Source: an uncultured bacterium (GTDB lineage: Bacteria > Chloroflexota > Anaerolineae > J036 > Brachytrichaceae). Taken from it: a stretch of 64,000 bases of DNA. The notes beneath the pieces are model-generated. The model saw only the letters and a list, made by a program, of their open reading frames with translations. It ran no database searches and was not told where the DNA came from. Below are positions 1 through 7,699 of the stretch, one piece after another. The number at the start of each line of letters is the position of its first letter. The stretch's first letter is position 1. The stretch is taken from assembly GCA_903921365.1 (NCBI GenBank), contig CAIXPS010000011.1, forward strand, positions 1 to 64,000, written 5' to 3'. A program made the translations under genes and the position numbers.

Positions 1-745
1 CTTTGTTTTGCCGGAAACCCGCGTCTGCGCCTACGTCCTCTTGCGCAAACGATGCGGCCGTTACCAACACAATCAACGCAGGGAGAAACGCGCGCGTATG
101 TTTTGCGATATCTGGATGCGCGGTCGTCAGTTCGACGCGGAGGTGCTCCAACTCGGACGCAGTATCGATGTCATACCACGATGGCAACAGGCCGACTCGC
201 AAATTCATGTCGCGCGCGAGCGCGAGCGTATCACGCAACACGTTGGCCGTGCTCATCCTGACCTCGCGCAACAGGCGCGGTTGCGGTTGCTTCACCCCGA
301 TCAAATAATAGCCGCCGTCGTCGCACGGCCCAAGGACAACGTCGTCACGCCCATCCAGCAGATCAAAGGCGCGGTTGAGGTAGCTGCTGGGAAGTGTAGG
401 GCTGTCGCTGTCCATGACGACGGCCTGGCGCGCGCCAGCGCTCAAGGCATCGCACAGCACGTGATTAAGGCGCTCACCTAAATCGCTCCCGCGCTGCGCG
501 ACCAACTCCATGTCCGGAGCGAGTGCGCTGAACCAGGCGCGCGCGGCCTGTTCCTCTACTGGGCTGCCCGTAAGGTATGCGATAGTGCATCGCGCGTCAT
601 TAACCTGGCGCATCACATCGAGTGTGTCCTTTAGGAAACACTCATAGAGTCCAGCAGCCTGTGCGCCCGTCAGGGGTGGGCACAACCGAGTTTTGGAATG
701 CCCGGGTGCGGGCTGTTTGGCGACGACAAAAAGCTGGCGATCCAT
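1..745 (-). CDS. rSAM/selenodomain-associated transferase 1 (TIGR04282, CofC-like), 3' end off window
   Basis: Reading the minus strand from ATG at 745 gives 248 open codons that run off the left edge. The start shows the nucleotidyl/glycosyl-transferase pattern AKQPAPGHSKTRL (residues 9-21), then MDSDSPTLP (111-119) and LGPCDDGGYYLIG (138-150), the hallmark of the TIGR04282 family. Family members are about 200-230 residues, so little is missing. The family is known to co-occur with radical SAM genes and with transferase 2 (TIGR04283), which is present at 4253-5047 in the same cluster and orientation. Substrate unknown. No strong ribosome binding site precedes the ATG. Confidence 0.85.
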   Translation of the reverse strand, partial: MDRQLFVVAKQPAPGHSKTRLCPPLTGAQAAGLYECFLKDTLDVMRQVNDARCTIAYLTGSPVEEQAARAWFSALAPDMELVAQRGSDLGERLNHVLCDALSAGARQAVVMDSDSPTLPSSYLNRAFDLLDGRDDVVLGPCDDGGYYLIGVKQPQPRLLREVRMSTANVLRDTLALARDMNLRVGLLPSWYDIDTASELEHLRVELTTAHPDIAKHTRAFLPALIVLVTAASFAQEDVGADAGFRQNK

Positions 746-775
746 AAAGGGTTGGGAAGACAAGTTGCGATTCTT

Positions 776-816
776 ACGCAGATGTCTGACTTCTCCAAGA
801 AGTCAGACATCTGCGT
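776..816. repeat. Perfect inverted repeat, 19-bp arms, 3-base loop
   Basis: Arms 776-794 and 798-816 are exact reverse complements around the loop CCA; the core is ATGTCTGACTTCT / AGAAGTCAGACAT. Wobble and Watson-Crick pairs extend it by about three positions. It lies between the stop of the RAM-domain gene and the start of the transferase gene. A related element with the same GTCAGACATCTG core is at 44799-44846. There is no T-run next to it, so it is probably a dispersed palindromic element rather than a simple terminator. Confidence 0.8.
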
Positions 817-829
817 GAGTGGGGCTGCG

Positions 830-1072
830 CTACCAGACGACCAGGCAGGTTTCTGTGTGGCGGACGCCCACGGCGCCCGCAATTCCAGTGGTCACTCAGT
901 TGCCCAGCGACTGAAGATCAGGGCTGTCTATGTAGGCGATCAGATCGAATCGACCAGTTGTGGCATGCACTTCGCGGATGACGGAACCATCGAGGGTCAT
1001 TTCCCGGAGTTCCTTCACCAGGTCTTGAACGCGAGCAGGCTCAGCTTCTATTAAGACGTATGCGTTGATCAT
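830..1072 (-). pseudogene. Lrp/AsnC ligand-binding (RAM) domain protein interrupted by in-frame TGA
   Basis: ATG at 1072 follows AAAAGAG and opens a stand-alone RAM domain (MINAYVLIEAEPARVQDLV...). Translation meets TGA at codon 59 (896-898), right after LQSLGN. In the same frame 21 further codons complete the fold (VTTGIAGAVGVRH then ETCLVVW) before a TAG at 830-832, giving the normal ~80-residue length. So a full-length domain is split by one stop codon. Options are a recent nonsense mutation, a sequence error or read-through; other genes here use TGA as an ordinary stop. Stand-alone RAM proteins bind small molecules such as amino acids. An ATG at 1108 is possible but has no better ribosome site. 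Confidence 0.7.
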
Positions 1073-1126
1073 GATTACTCTTTTATGGGTTCTTAAAATG
1101 CCCTGCACGAGGGCAAATGACTATCC

Positions 1127-1951
1127 TCAGGTAAACGTCATCACCGGCGCAGCGCCGTTGCGCGCCATCTCATCCAGCACGGACTGAACGCGCTCCATGG
1201 CTTTGACCAGCGGGAACATCGTCTTACTCACCTGCATATCGGCATCGGTCGAGAGCGGGTGCCAGAAGATGCCGTCGATATTGACAGTGAGTTCGGGCAC
1301 AAGGTTGCCCATATTAAGTTCGAGCCCTTCCTTCGAATATCCGCGCTTTGCCAACGGACGGACGAAATGGTCTTCATCCGGGATACCGAGGGAACGATGA
1401 AAGGCGCAGACCTCGCGCAAGCGCGCGGCGTTGGCCGGCGTTTCCGTAGTGCCCAACCGGACGCGAAAGCCGTTCTGCTGCAAAAGCTGGATGCCCTCGA
1501 CTCCTTTGGCCCACGAACCGGCGCCGCGATAGGCGTCGTGGTCCGCCGCGTTACCGCCATCCAGGCTGACCTGCACCACCAGGTTGTCGTTATTGATGGC
1601 GCTTAGCTTCTCAAGGCGCGGCCCGCGCAGAAGCATGGCATTGGTCAGCACATTGGTTTTCACGCGCGCCGACGAATAGGCCAACATGTCATAGATGTCG
1701 TTTAGTAGAAACGGCTCGCCGCCTGTAAAGAACACCTGCTCGAAGTTCAATGCAGCGGCTTCATCGACCAGGCGCTTAACGTTCTGGAGCCCGATGGCGC
1801 GTCGCGCAGCGTTCGGGCTGGATTTGGCCACGCAGTACGAACAGCGCAGGTTGCAATCGTAGTTCGTGTATATCCACAGCTTCCACGCAAGGCCGGGAGG
1901 CGCGCACACCTCTTTTGCCTGGAGGCCGGTGTCCAATTGTGTCATGGACAT
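1127..1951 (-). CDS. Radical SAM protein
   Basis: The 274-residue protein has the radical SAM cluster motif CNLRCSYC (Cys 33, 37, 40), which binds a 4Fe-4S cluster, followed by FFTGGEPFL, the SAM-binding GGEP motif. It has no cysteine-rich C-terminal SPASM extension. It starts seven bases after the stop of the DsrE-like gene, so the two are probably translated from one message. The exact reaction is not evident. Its position next to TusA- and DsrE-like sulfur carriers suggests sulfur insertion or peptide/cofactor modification, but that is inference. Confidence 0.85.
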   Translation of the reverse strand: MSMTQLDTGLQAKEVCAPPGLAWKLWIYTNYDCNLRCSYCVAKSSPNAARRAIGLQNVKRLVDEAAALNFEQVFFTGGEPFLLNDIYDMLAYSSARVKTNVLTNAMLLRGPRLEKLSAINNDNLVVQVSLDGGNAADHDAYRGAGSWAKGVEGIQLLQQNGFRVRLGTTETPANAARLREVCAFHRSLGIPDEDHFVRPLAKRGYSKEGLELNMGNLVPELTVNIDGIFWHPLSTDADMQVSKTMFPLVKAMERVQSVLDEMARNGAAPVMTFT

Positions 1952-1957
1952 TAACCC

Positions 1958-2317
1958 TTAATAACTCAATGTCGCAGCGCCTTGTGACAGGAACTCCACC
2001 ACTGGCGCGCCGCCGGCGAATGTTGCGCCTGCGATCAGATTTTCCTTATCCAAACCGCGCGCATTAAAACAAGGCGGGCAAATCCACATCTTGCCGCCAT
2101 TGGCCGTAAAGGTTGCCAGCAATTCGCGCAACGGTTTGAAGCCCGGGGATTCGATATCTTCGGCGTAGCCTTTAATCGCAAGACGAACGGCTTCAACATT
2201 CAAAAAGATGACTACTTCCTGTCCAGCCGCCACGCCAGCATTAGCGATGACAAATGCTACTACGGTCTTATCCGGGTTGTCTTTTGCGGTCGTCAGGTTA
2301 ATTAATAATTTTGACAT
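1958..2317 (-). CDS. DsrE-like sulfur carrier/peroxiredoxin-family protein
   Basis: The 119-residue protein matches DsrE/DsrF-like folds: a hydrophobic first strand (SKLLINLTTA), a second strand with VVIFLNVEAV, and a C-x-x-C pair at Cys 80 and 83 in MWICPPCFNARG. The family carries sulfane sulfur on such cysteines and partners with TusA. It has a good ribosome site (AAAGGAG before ATG). It lies between the TusA-like gene and the radical SAM gene in the same operon, consistent with sulfur relay to one of the radical SAM enzymes (inference). Confidence 0.8.
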   Translation of the reverse strand: MSKLLINLTTAKDNPDKTVVAFVIANAGVAAGQEVVIFLNVEAVRLAIKGYAEDIESPGFKPLRELLATFTANGGKMWICPPCFNARGLDKENLIAGATFAGGAPVVEFLSQGAATLSY

Positions 2318-2368
2318 AACACTCCTTTGTATACCATAAAGTCGCCAGGTTAAGTTTGTAAATCCTGG

Positions 2369-2605
2369 TTAGCTTTTCTTGCGAATCACAAAGCGTTTGG
2401 GGCGCGAGCCAGAATCGCTTTCTACCAGTTCATTGCCAGTCATGCGGCACCACGCGGGAATATCGGTTTCCGCGGCGAGGTCATTGGCAGTGACTAACAG
2501 CGTTTCGCCAGGGGGCATGTGCTGCATCTGCTTGAAGATCAGCATAATCAGTTCGCCGCAGCCGGCTTCACCCGCATCAAGTTGTGAATCAATTGAAATC
2601 GTCAC
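2369..2605 (-). CDS. TusA/SirA-like protein with altered CPxP motif
   Basis: This 78-residue protein has the TusA layout: an N-terminal LDA...GC, then PPGETLLVTANDLAAETDIPAWC. The conserved first cysteine (Cys16) is present, but the usual C-P-x-P is replaced by C-G-E-L; a second cysteine is at 53. TusA proteins hand sulfur from IscS to acceptors. Translation starts at GTG immediately after the TAA of the SPASM gene, with GGAG about nine bases upstream, so the genes are coupled. The loss of the prolines suggests a specialised carrier rather than the housekeeping tRNA thiolation protein. Confidence 0.75.
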   Translation of the reverse strand: MTISIDSQLDAGEAGCGELIMLIFKQMQHMPPGETLLVTANDLAAETDIPAWCRMTGNELVESDSGSRPKRFVIRKKS

Positions 2606-3742
2606 TTATAAGCTCCACTGAACGCCACACCCTGCGCACGCGGTGTTTGGCGCATCACTCAACAGTCGCTCGCGCCACGTCTTGTAGCGTTCGGCGTTCC
2701 AAAGGTCATCAAACGGCTGTTCGAAGATATTGCCCAGCTTCAAACTCCCGTAGTCGCTGGTGGCAAACGGCGAGATGCAGCATGGCAACGCGTTGCCGTT
2801 GGCCGTAATATAAGCGGTCGTCCACGGACGCATGCAGGCTGCCCATGGGCGCGCCTGCGGTTTGGCAGTGACGCTGCTTTTTGGTGAACTGGCGCCGGAC
2901 GCGCGCAACATCACCCCAAGCGATTTTGCCAGTGTCTCGCTCTCGACCACGAGTTGGTCGACCTGTTCGTCAAATGTGGCGTACAGGCCATGGCCGCCTG
3001 CCAGCAACCCCGGCGCGCTGATGGCCTCGTCGCCGTAATAGACCATGCGTTGCAAGTACACCTCAGGGACGCCGATGCGCGCCGCAATGCGGACAACGTC
3101 GGGCAATTCGGCGATGTTCTCCTTCAAGCCCGTCATCCACAGGCTGGGCTGTGGGCGGTCGGCGCCCAGTTCTTTCTTTACTTCGACAAAGCGCTGCAGA
3201 TTCTGCAACACCTTGTGAAACAGGGGGGCGCCGCGAATCAGAGCGTATGTCTTCGGGTTGGCGCCATCGATTGACACGCGCAACTCATCCAGCCCGGCGC
3301 CGATTAACTTGCGCGACCACTCCTCTGTGAGCAGTGTGGCGTTGGTGTTAAACAGGACGTGGACGCTGCGCGCCTTTAGATGCGCGATCATCCGGGGCAG
3401 GTCCTTGTTCAACAGCGGTTCGCCGATGCCGTGCAGCACCGCGCGCTCCATCTCCGGGAATTGATCGACGAGGCGCAGGAAATCGTCCCACGACAGCGTC
3501 CTTGGCTCCTCGTAGCTCACGAACGTGCGCGGGCAGGTTTCGCACAGCAGGTTGCAATGGTTCGTAACCTCGATGAACACATTGTGCGGACGAACACTCG
3601 CTACGGCGCCGCGTGTCGCCGGGTCAATGGAGCGATAGGCGGCCGGGAGATACTCTCTCCCTTCGACATCCGGGAGGCGATAAGCTTCGGGCGGAGGACT
3701 CAAAGGCCCCTGTCCGCTTCCTGGCATCATCAAACTACTCAT
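2606..3742 (-). CDS. Radical SAM/SPASM domain protein
   Basis: From ATG at 3742 (378 residues) the protein has a radical SAM core with CNLLCETC (Cys 63, 67, 70), HGIGEPLL in the place of GGEP, and a C-terminal SPASM region with CMRPW, LPCCISPF and a final CAGC. SPASM proteins bind extra 4Fe-4S clusters and typically modify peptides or act in cofactor synthesis. A TTG at 3751 would add three residues; the ATG is preferred. It lies four bases after the DoxX-like gene and abuts the TusA-like gene, so all are probably one operon. No obvious precursor peptide was found. Confidence 0.85.
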   Translation of the reverse strand: MSSLMMPGSGQGPLSPPPEAYRLPDVEGREYLPAAYRSIDPATRGAVASVRPHNVFIEVTNHCNLLCETCPRTFVSYEEPRTLSWDDFLRLVDQFPEMERAVLHGIGEPLLNKDLPRMIAHLKARSVHVLFNTNATLLTEEWSRKLIGAGLDELRVSIDGANPKTYALIRGAPLFHKVLQNLQRFVEVKKELGADRPQPSLWMTGLKENIAELPDVVRIAARIGVPEVYLQRMVYYGDEAISAPGLLAGGHGLYATFDEQVDQLVVESETLAKSLGVMLRASGASSPKSSVTAKPQARPWAACMRPWTTAYITANGNALPCCISPFATSDYGSLKLGNIFEQPFDDLWNAERYKTWRERLLSDAPNTACAGCGVQWSL

Positions 3743-3755
3743 GATGATCAACCAC

Positions 3756-4256
3756 TCACATCAAGGCCGGCGCCGCGCGGCCAAACCAGTTTTTCCAGCC
3801 CTTCGCGCGATCCACCGACAATTGTCCCGACGCGCCCAACGCCACGAATATCAGGTTCAGCATGATGAGAAAGCCGTAATACCAGCCTTGCTCGTGGGGC
3901 ACGCCTGCCAGCCCGATCAGGAGGTTAACCGTCCACGCCGCGCCCACCAGCGCGCCAAACCGGGTAAAAAGACCCAGCACCAGGCTCAAGCCGATCAGCA
4001 CCTCGGTAATCGTGGTGATCCATCCAAAAAGATAAACGTTCGGTTGGACAATCTGACGGACGAAATCGGCATACAACTGAATGACGGGGTACTGAACTTC
4101 CATGTTCAGCCACAGACACAGGCCGGCATCGGGGCAGCCGAAAGAGGGCGGGGGTTTCCATGTAAGTTGCAACAGCCAGAAAATGCCCAGCAACACGCGC
4201 ATTCCAGTTACGAGCGCGCCTGCGAAGTCCTTTGACCAAAACTTACTCGTCTTCAT
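3756..4256 (-). CDS. DoxX-like integral membrane protein
   Basis: The 166-residue protein has four hydrophobic segments: VTGMRVLLGIFWLLQL, a stretch around YLFGWITTITEVLIGLSL, the run GALVGAAWTVNLLIGLAG, and YYGFLIMLNLIFVALG. This is the DoxX/TQO small-subunit pattern, a family of four-helix membrane proteins linked to quinone or thiosulfate redox chemistry. Its ATG overlaps the TGA of the upstream transferase gene (ATGA at 4253-4256), so translation is coupled. A role in membrane redox for the radical SAM cluster is inference. Confidence 0.75.
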   Translation of the reverse strand: MKTSKFWSKDFAGALVTGMRVLLGIFWLLQLTWKPPPSFGCPDAGLCLWLNMEVQYPVIQLYADFVRQIVQPNVYLFGWITTITEVLIGLSLVLGLFTRFGALVGAAWTVNLLIGLAGVPHEQGWYYGFLIMLNLIFVALGASGQLSVDRAKGWKNWFGRAAPALM

Positions 4257-5047
4257 CCCTTTTCCTCCACTCTATCATCTCTATCATCCGCACCCTGCGC
4301 GAGCTTGCCAGCCGTTGTCTCAACCTGCGACAGACGCTCACGCGGCAGCCATCTTCTGTACCAGTTGCGCAAAAAATTGCGTTTGACGCCGAGCCGATAC
4401 ATCAACTCAATCGATCCGGTGACACACAACGTTTTAAACACACCGTTGTGCACATGGCGCCTGGAATCCACTTGCACCGGAGCCGTGATCGTTGTGAGAG
4501 GCCCCAGCCGGCGCAACAATCCCGCAAAGTCCCAGTCCGAGGCGAACCCAGTTGTGGGATATCCGCCGCATCTTCTGAACACATCCGCGCGAATAAATGG
4601 AGCCGTATCGCCCGCGTACCAGCAGAACCGGCGCGTGCGCGCCTGCCATACGCGCTGCACCCACTCCAACATAATCCGCTCGCTGGCCGGGACAGTCCCG
4701 CTGAACACTGGCACGAACCCGCCGCCAATCACACGCGGATCGGACAGCGCCTGGTTCACTTTCTCAAACGCATTGGGCGGCAGTTGCACGTCGCAATGCA
4801 GAAAGACGAGTACTTCGCCACGCGCGCTTTCCGCACCCAGGTTGATCTGCCGGCCGATATCGGGCGTGGCGCCCGTTGGAACCTGTATGAGACGCGCCCC
4901 GCTGCGCACCGCCGCCTCGCGAGTCCCGTCGCTGCTGCCGCCATCCACCACAATTGTTTCGTGCTCGCCCGGCTGCTGGCGCACCGCTTCAACCGCCGCT
5001 GCAATGATCGCAGCCTCGTTTAATACAGGTATGATGACTGAGATCAT
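4253..5047 (-). CDS. rSAM/selenodomain-associated transferase 2 (TIGR04283), GT2-fold glycosyltransferase
   Basis: The 264-residue protein starts with the GT-A pattern ISVIIPVLNEAA and has VVDGGSSDGT (nucleotide-sugar binding), FLHCDVQLP (the place of the family's FLHAD metal motif), and a hydrophobic C-terminal region with MYRLGVKRNFLR. This architecture is that of TIGR04283. It is the first gene of the minus-strand cluster ending at the other partner transferase (1-745). A TATATA box lies 12 bases before the ATG (about 5060-5065). Confidence 0.85.
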   Translation of the reverse strand: MISVIIPVLNEAAIIAAAVEAVRQQPGEHETIVVDGGSSDGTREAAVRSGARLIQVPTGATPDIGRQINLGAESARGEVLVFLHCDVQLPPNAFEKVNQALSDPRVIGGGFVPVFSGTVPASERIMLEWVQRVWQARTRRFCWYAGDTAPFIRADVFRRCGGYPTTGFASDWDFAGLLRRLGPLTTITAPVQVDSRRHVHNGVFKTLCVTGSIELMYRLGVKRNFLRNWYRRWLPRERLSQVETTAGKLAQGADDRDDRVEEKG

Positions 5048-5200
5048 GGATGGGCGGACTATATACCCGAATTCTTACGAAAATCTTACGTCCTGCGTTG
5101 AACACTCAACCTGCGAATCTTCTGTTTGGGCGCAACTTTTGGGCATGGAAGCTCAGATCCCAGCGCGCGCCGCCAGCCAGTAATCGTGCATGCGCGCGGT

Positions 5201-5731
5201 TTAAATCGAGCGTGAGGCCGCTGCCTGGATTGTTGAGCTCATGGGTTTGCTATTATCCTCAGGCGACGCCACGACGCGCATCAACTCGATGCAGAAGCCG
5301 ATGGTGTCCTGCGTATCGAGGTAGCAGAATGAATTGCCGGTCTGGGTGTACACGCCCCCCATCTCGACCTGAACGCCGTTCTGGGCCAGATGCTCAAGGA
5401 TCGGGACGTCGTCTGACAGGGTGAACTTGATGTGATGGATGCCTTCGCCGTGCTGTGCGAGAAAATCGTGCCAGATGCTGGGCCCCTGCGCCGGTTCGAT
5501 CAACTCCAGGTCGACCGTGCCGAGGTTCGCCGACGCAATGCGGGCCGTGAACTGGCCAGGTTGTCCATGGTACTGCTTGAGCATAGGGCCGCGCTCCACC
5601 GCCGGATAGTCGATGATGTGGAACGGCCCGATGCCAAAGAGGCGCATCAGGGCCGCCACTTTGGCGTCGAGGTCGCGGACGACGACGCCCACCTGCACGC
5701 ACTGTTTGAAAAGGTTGCCCGGAATATCCAT
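5201..5731 (-). CDS. VOC (glyoxalase/methylmalonyl-CoA epimerase-like) family protein
   Basis: The 176-residue protein has a vicinal-oxygen-chelate pattern. CVQVGVVVRDLDAKVAAL gives the first beta-alpha-beta unit with Gln at the usual metal position; VDLELIEP, EGIHHIKF and FCIELM supply the remaining likely ligands (Glu, His, Glu). The arrangement resembles methylmalonyl-CoA epimerase and related lactoylglutathione-lyase-like enzymes, but the protein is longer and the substrate cannot be assigned. It is the last gene after the two beta-helix genes, ten bases from the nearer one. Confidence 0.7.
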   Translation of the reverse strand: MDIPGNLFKQCVQVGVVVRDLDAKVAALMRLFGIGPFHIIDYPAVERGPMLKQYHGQPGQFTARIASANLGTVDLELIEPAQGPSIWHDFLAQHGEGIHHIKFTLSDDVPILEHLAQNGVQVEMGGVYTQTGNSFCYLDTQDTIGFCIELMRVVASPEDNSKPMSSTIQAAASRSI

Positions 5732-5740
5732 AAGGTCTGA

Positions 5741-7552
5741 TTATCGTTGCACTATCGGCAGGAACGCGCTATGGGGGTACACATATTCCACCGCGCCGAT
5801 GTCGCAGGCGCCCGCCTGTGGCCGACTGACCCCACGCTGGTCGGACGCCGGGCAACCAGTATTTGTGCCAGCGTTGATGACCGGGCTCCCGTGTAAGGGC
5901 AGGAAAGTCAGCGTGGAACCGCCGTTATTCTGCAGCGGGCCGAGCAGCGGGTCATAACCAATGAGGTTGCTGCTGAATAAAAGGTCCAAATTGCAATAAT
6001 CGACGCCGTCTTTGACCAGGTTATTTCTGCCGGTGGCGGAGCCCTGGCAGTCACCCCCTGACGCGCTGCCGGCGATGATGATGTTAATCAGGACCAGGTT
6101 GGCGCTGGCGAAGTTCCTGATGCCGCCGCCAAAAAGCGTGGCCGTGTTGCTCATCAAGGTGCTGTTGGTCACGGTCAGCGCGCCGACGTTGGCGATGCCG
6201 CCACCGCTGTTGCCGGCGCTGTTGCTGACGAGGGTGCTGTTGACGATGGATGTCGTGTTGCCAATGTCGCTCATGATGCCGCCGCCGTTGTAGGCCGTGT
6301 TGCTCAGAAAGGTGCTGTTGGACACGCTGAGCGTGCCGTTGGCGCTTTCGATGCCGCCGCCACTTCCAGTGCCAGTGGCATGGTTGCTTGTAAAGGTGGT
6401 GTTGGTCACGCTCAATGACCCACTGTTGTAGATACCGCCGCCGTAACTGCTGGCTGTGTTGCTCATCAAGGTGCTGTCAGCCACTTGCAGCGCTCCCTCG
6501 TTGTACATGCCACCACCATTGGACGTGGTCGTGTTGCTCATCAAGGTGCTATTGTTGACTGCCAGCCTGCCCTTGTTGCTGATACCACCGCCACTGAGGG
6601 TGGCAAAGTTGCCTGTGATAGACCCGACGGTCACGGTCAGTTTGCCACCGCTGTTGTTCAAGATGCCGCCGCCGTTAGTGGCATGATTGCCTGATAAGGT
6701 GCTGGCGGTCATGGTCAGCAGATCGTTGGTGTCGTTGTATATCCCGCCGCCGTCGCCAGTGGTCACATTGCCAGTGATGGTATCGGCGGTCAAAGTCAGT
6801 GTGCCGCCGGTGCTGTTCCAGATGCCGGCGCCTCTGGTGGTGGCCTGGTTGCCAGTCAAAGAAGTGAGAATCATGGTCAGCGAGTTCCAGTTGGCAATGG
6901 CGCCGCCGTCGGTAGCTGAATTAACCTGGAAAGTGCCGTTGATAATGGTGGCCGGCCCGGCGTTCAACACGCCGCCGCCATAGACGGCCTGATTGCCCGT
7001 CAATGTAGTCAGAAACAGGTACATGCTGCCGCCGGCGTTGTAGATGCCGCCGCCGTAGATCGTGCTCGTGTTGCTGATGAAGGCGCCGAATGTCACGGTC
7101 AGCGTGCCGGTACTGTAGATGCCGCCGCCAGCAGAATCGTGGCCGTGGGCAATCGTGATGAATGTCAGAGCGAGTGCATGACCGGTGTTGACCGTCAGCA
7201 CGCGGTGCAAGTCGTTGCCGCTGATAACGATGGCATGGCCAGAGCCGTCGATGGTGATGTCGTTGTTGATGGCCGGCAGCGTGCTGGTCAACACGATGGC
7301 GCCGTTGAGACCAGGGGTAAAGACAATCGTGGTCGGCGTGCCGGCGATATTCGCGGCGTTGATCAGGTCGCGCAGCGAGCCAGCGCCGCCATCGGTCAGC
7401 GTCGTGACCGTGACCGTGGACGTGCCCGCATCAACTACCTGCGCCTGCAGCAATCCGGCGCAGACCGCTAACAAGACCGCCAGCCCGCCCGCCGCGAGCA
7501 GCCGGCTGAACTGCAATGTCCAACCTGACAATAGAAACCGTCGTATCATCAT
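5741..7552 (-). CDS. Secreted right-handed beta-helix repeat protein (choice-of-anchor Q type)
   Basis: The ~603-residue protein starts with a signal peptide (FSRLLAAGGLAVLLAVCAG) and a SLRDLINAAN segment, the CSLREA-like start of this class. The centre holds about 15 imperfect ~23-residue repeats of the form LTVTNSTLMSNTA..GGGI, each a predicted beta-helix rung. The C-terminus has DQRGVSRPQAGACDIGAVE, the choice-of-anchor Q motif, and ends AFLPIVQR. ATG 7552 follows AGGAG by eight bases; a GTG at 7555 is also possible. It is probably a cell-surface or extracellular protein. It is a close paralog of the gene at 7700-9361. Confidence 0.85.
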   Translation of the reverse strand: MMIRRFLLSGWTLQFSRLLAAGGLAVLLAVCAGLLQAQVVDAGTSTVTVTTLTDGGAGSLRDLINAANIAGTPTTIVFTPGLNGAIVLTSTLPAINNDITIDGSGHAIVISGNDLHRVLTVNTGHALALTFITIAHGHDSAGGGIYSTGTLTVTFGAFISNTSTIYGGGIYNAGGSMYLFLTTLTGNQAVYGGGVLNAGPATIINGTFQVNSATDGGAIANWNSLTMILTSLTGNQATTRGAGIWNSTGGTLTLTADTITGNVTTGDGGGIYNDTNDLLTMTASTLSGNHATNGGGILNNSGGKLTVTVGSITGNFATLSGGGISNKGRLAVNNSTLMSNTTTSNGGGMYNEGALQVADSTLMSNTASSYGGGIYNSGSLSVTNTTFTSNHATGTGSGGGIESANGTLSVSNSTFLSNTAYNGGGIMSDIGNTTSIVNSTLVSNSAGNSGGGIANVGALTVTNSTLMSNTATLFGGGIRNFASANLVLINIIIAGSASGGDCQGSATGRNNLVKDGVDYCNLDLLFSSNLIGYDPLLGPLQNNGGSTLTFLPLHGSPVINAGTNTGCPASDQRGVSRPQAGACDIGAVEYVYPHSAFLPIVQR

Positions 7553-7699
7553 CACATCATCTCCTATTCAATCCAACACCATTACATCCAATCAAAATCA
7601 GTCAATCCGTGCGCGGCGGTCCAGGCCGGCCGTCCACCGGTAGCGTCGCGGGCGATTCCAGAGCTCGACAGCACTCCGTTGAAATCCGCACAGGCCTGG

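Noticed and set aside
896-950. Selenocysteine at the in-frame TGA of the RAM protein, with a downstream stem-loop.
   Set aside because: The family has no Cys at this position and GC-rich DNA often gives such stems; mutation or sequence error is simpler.
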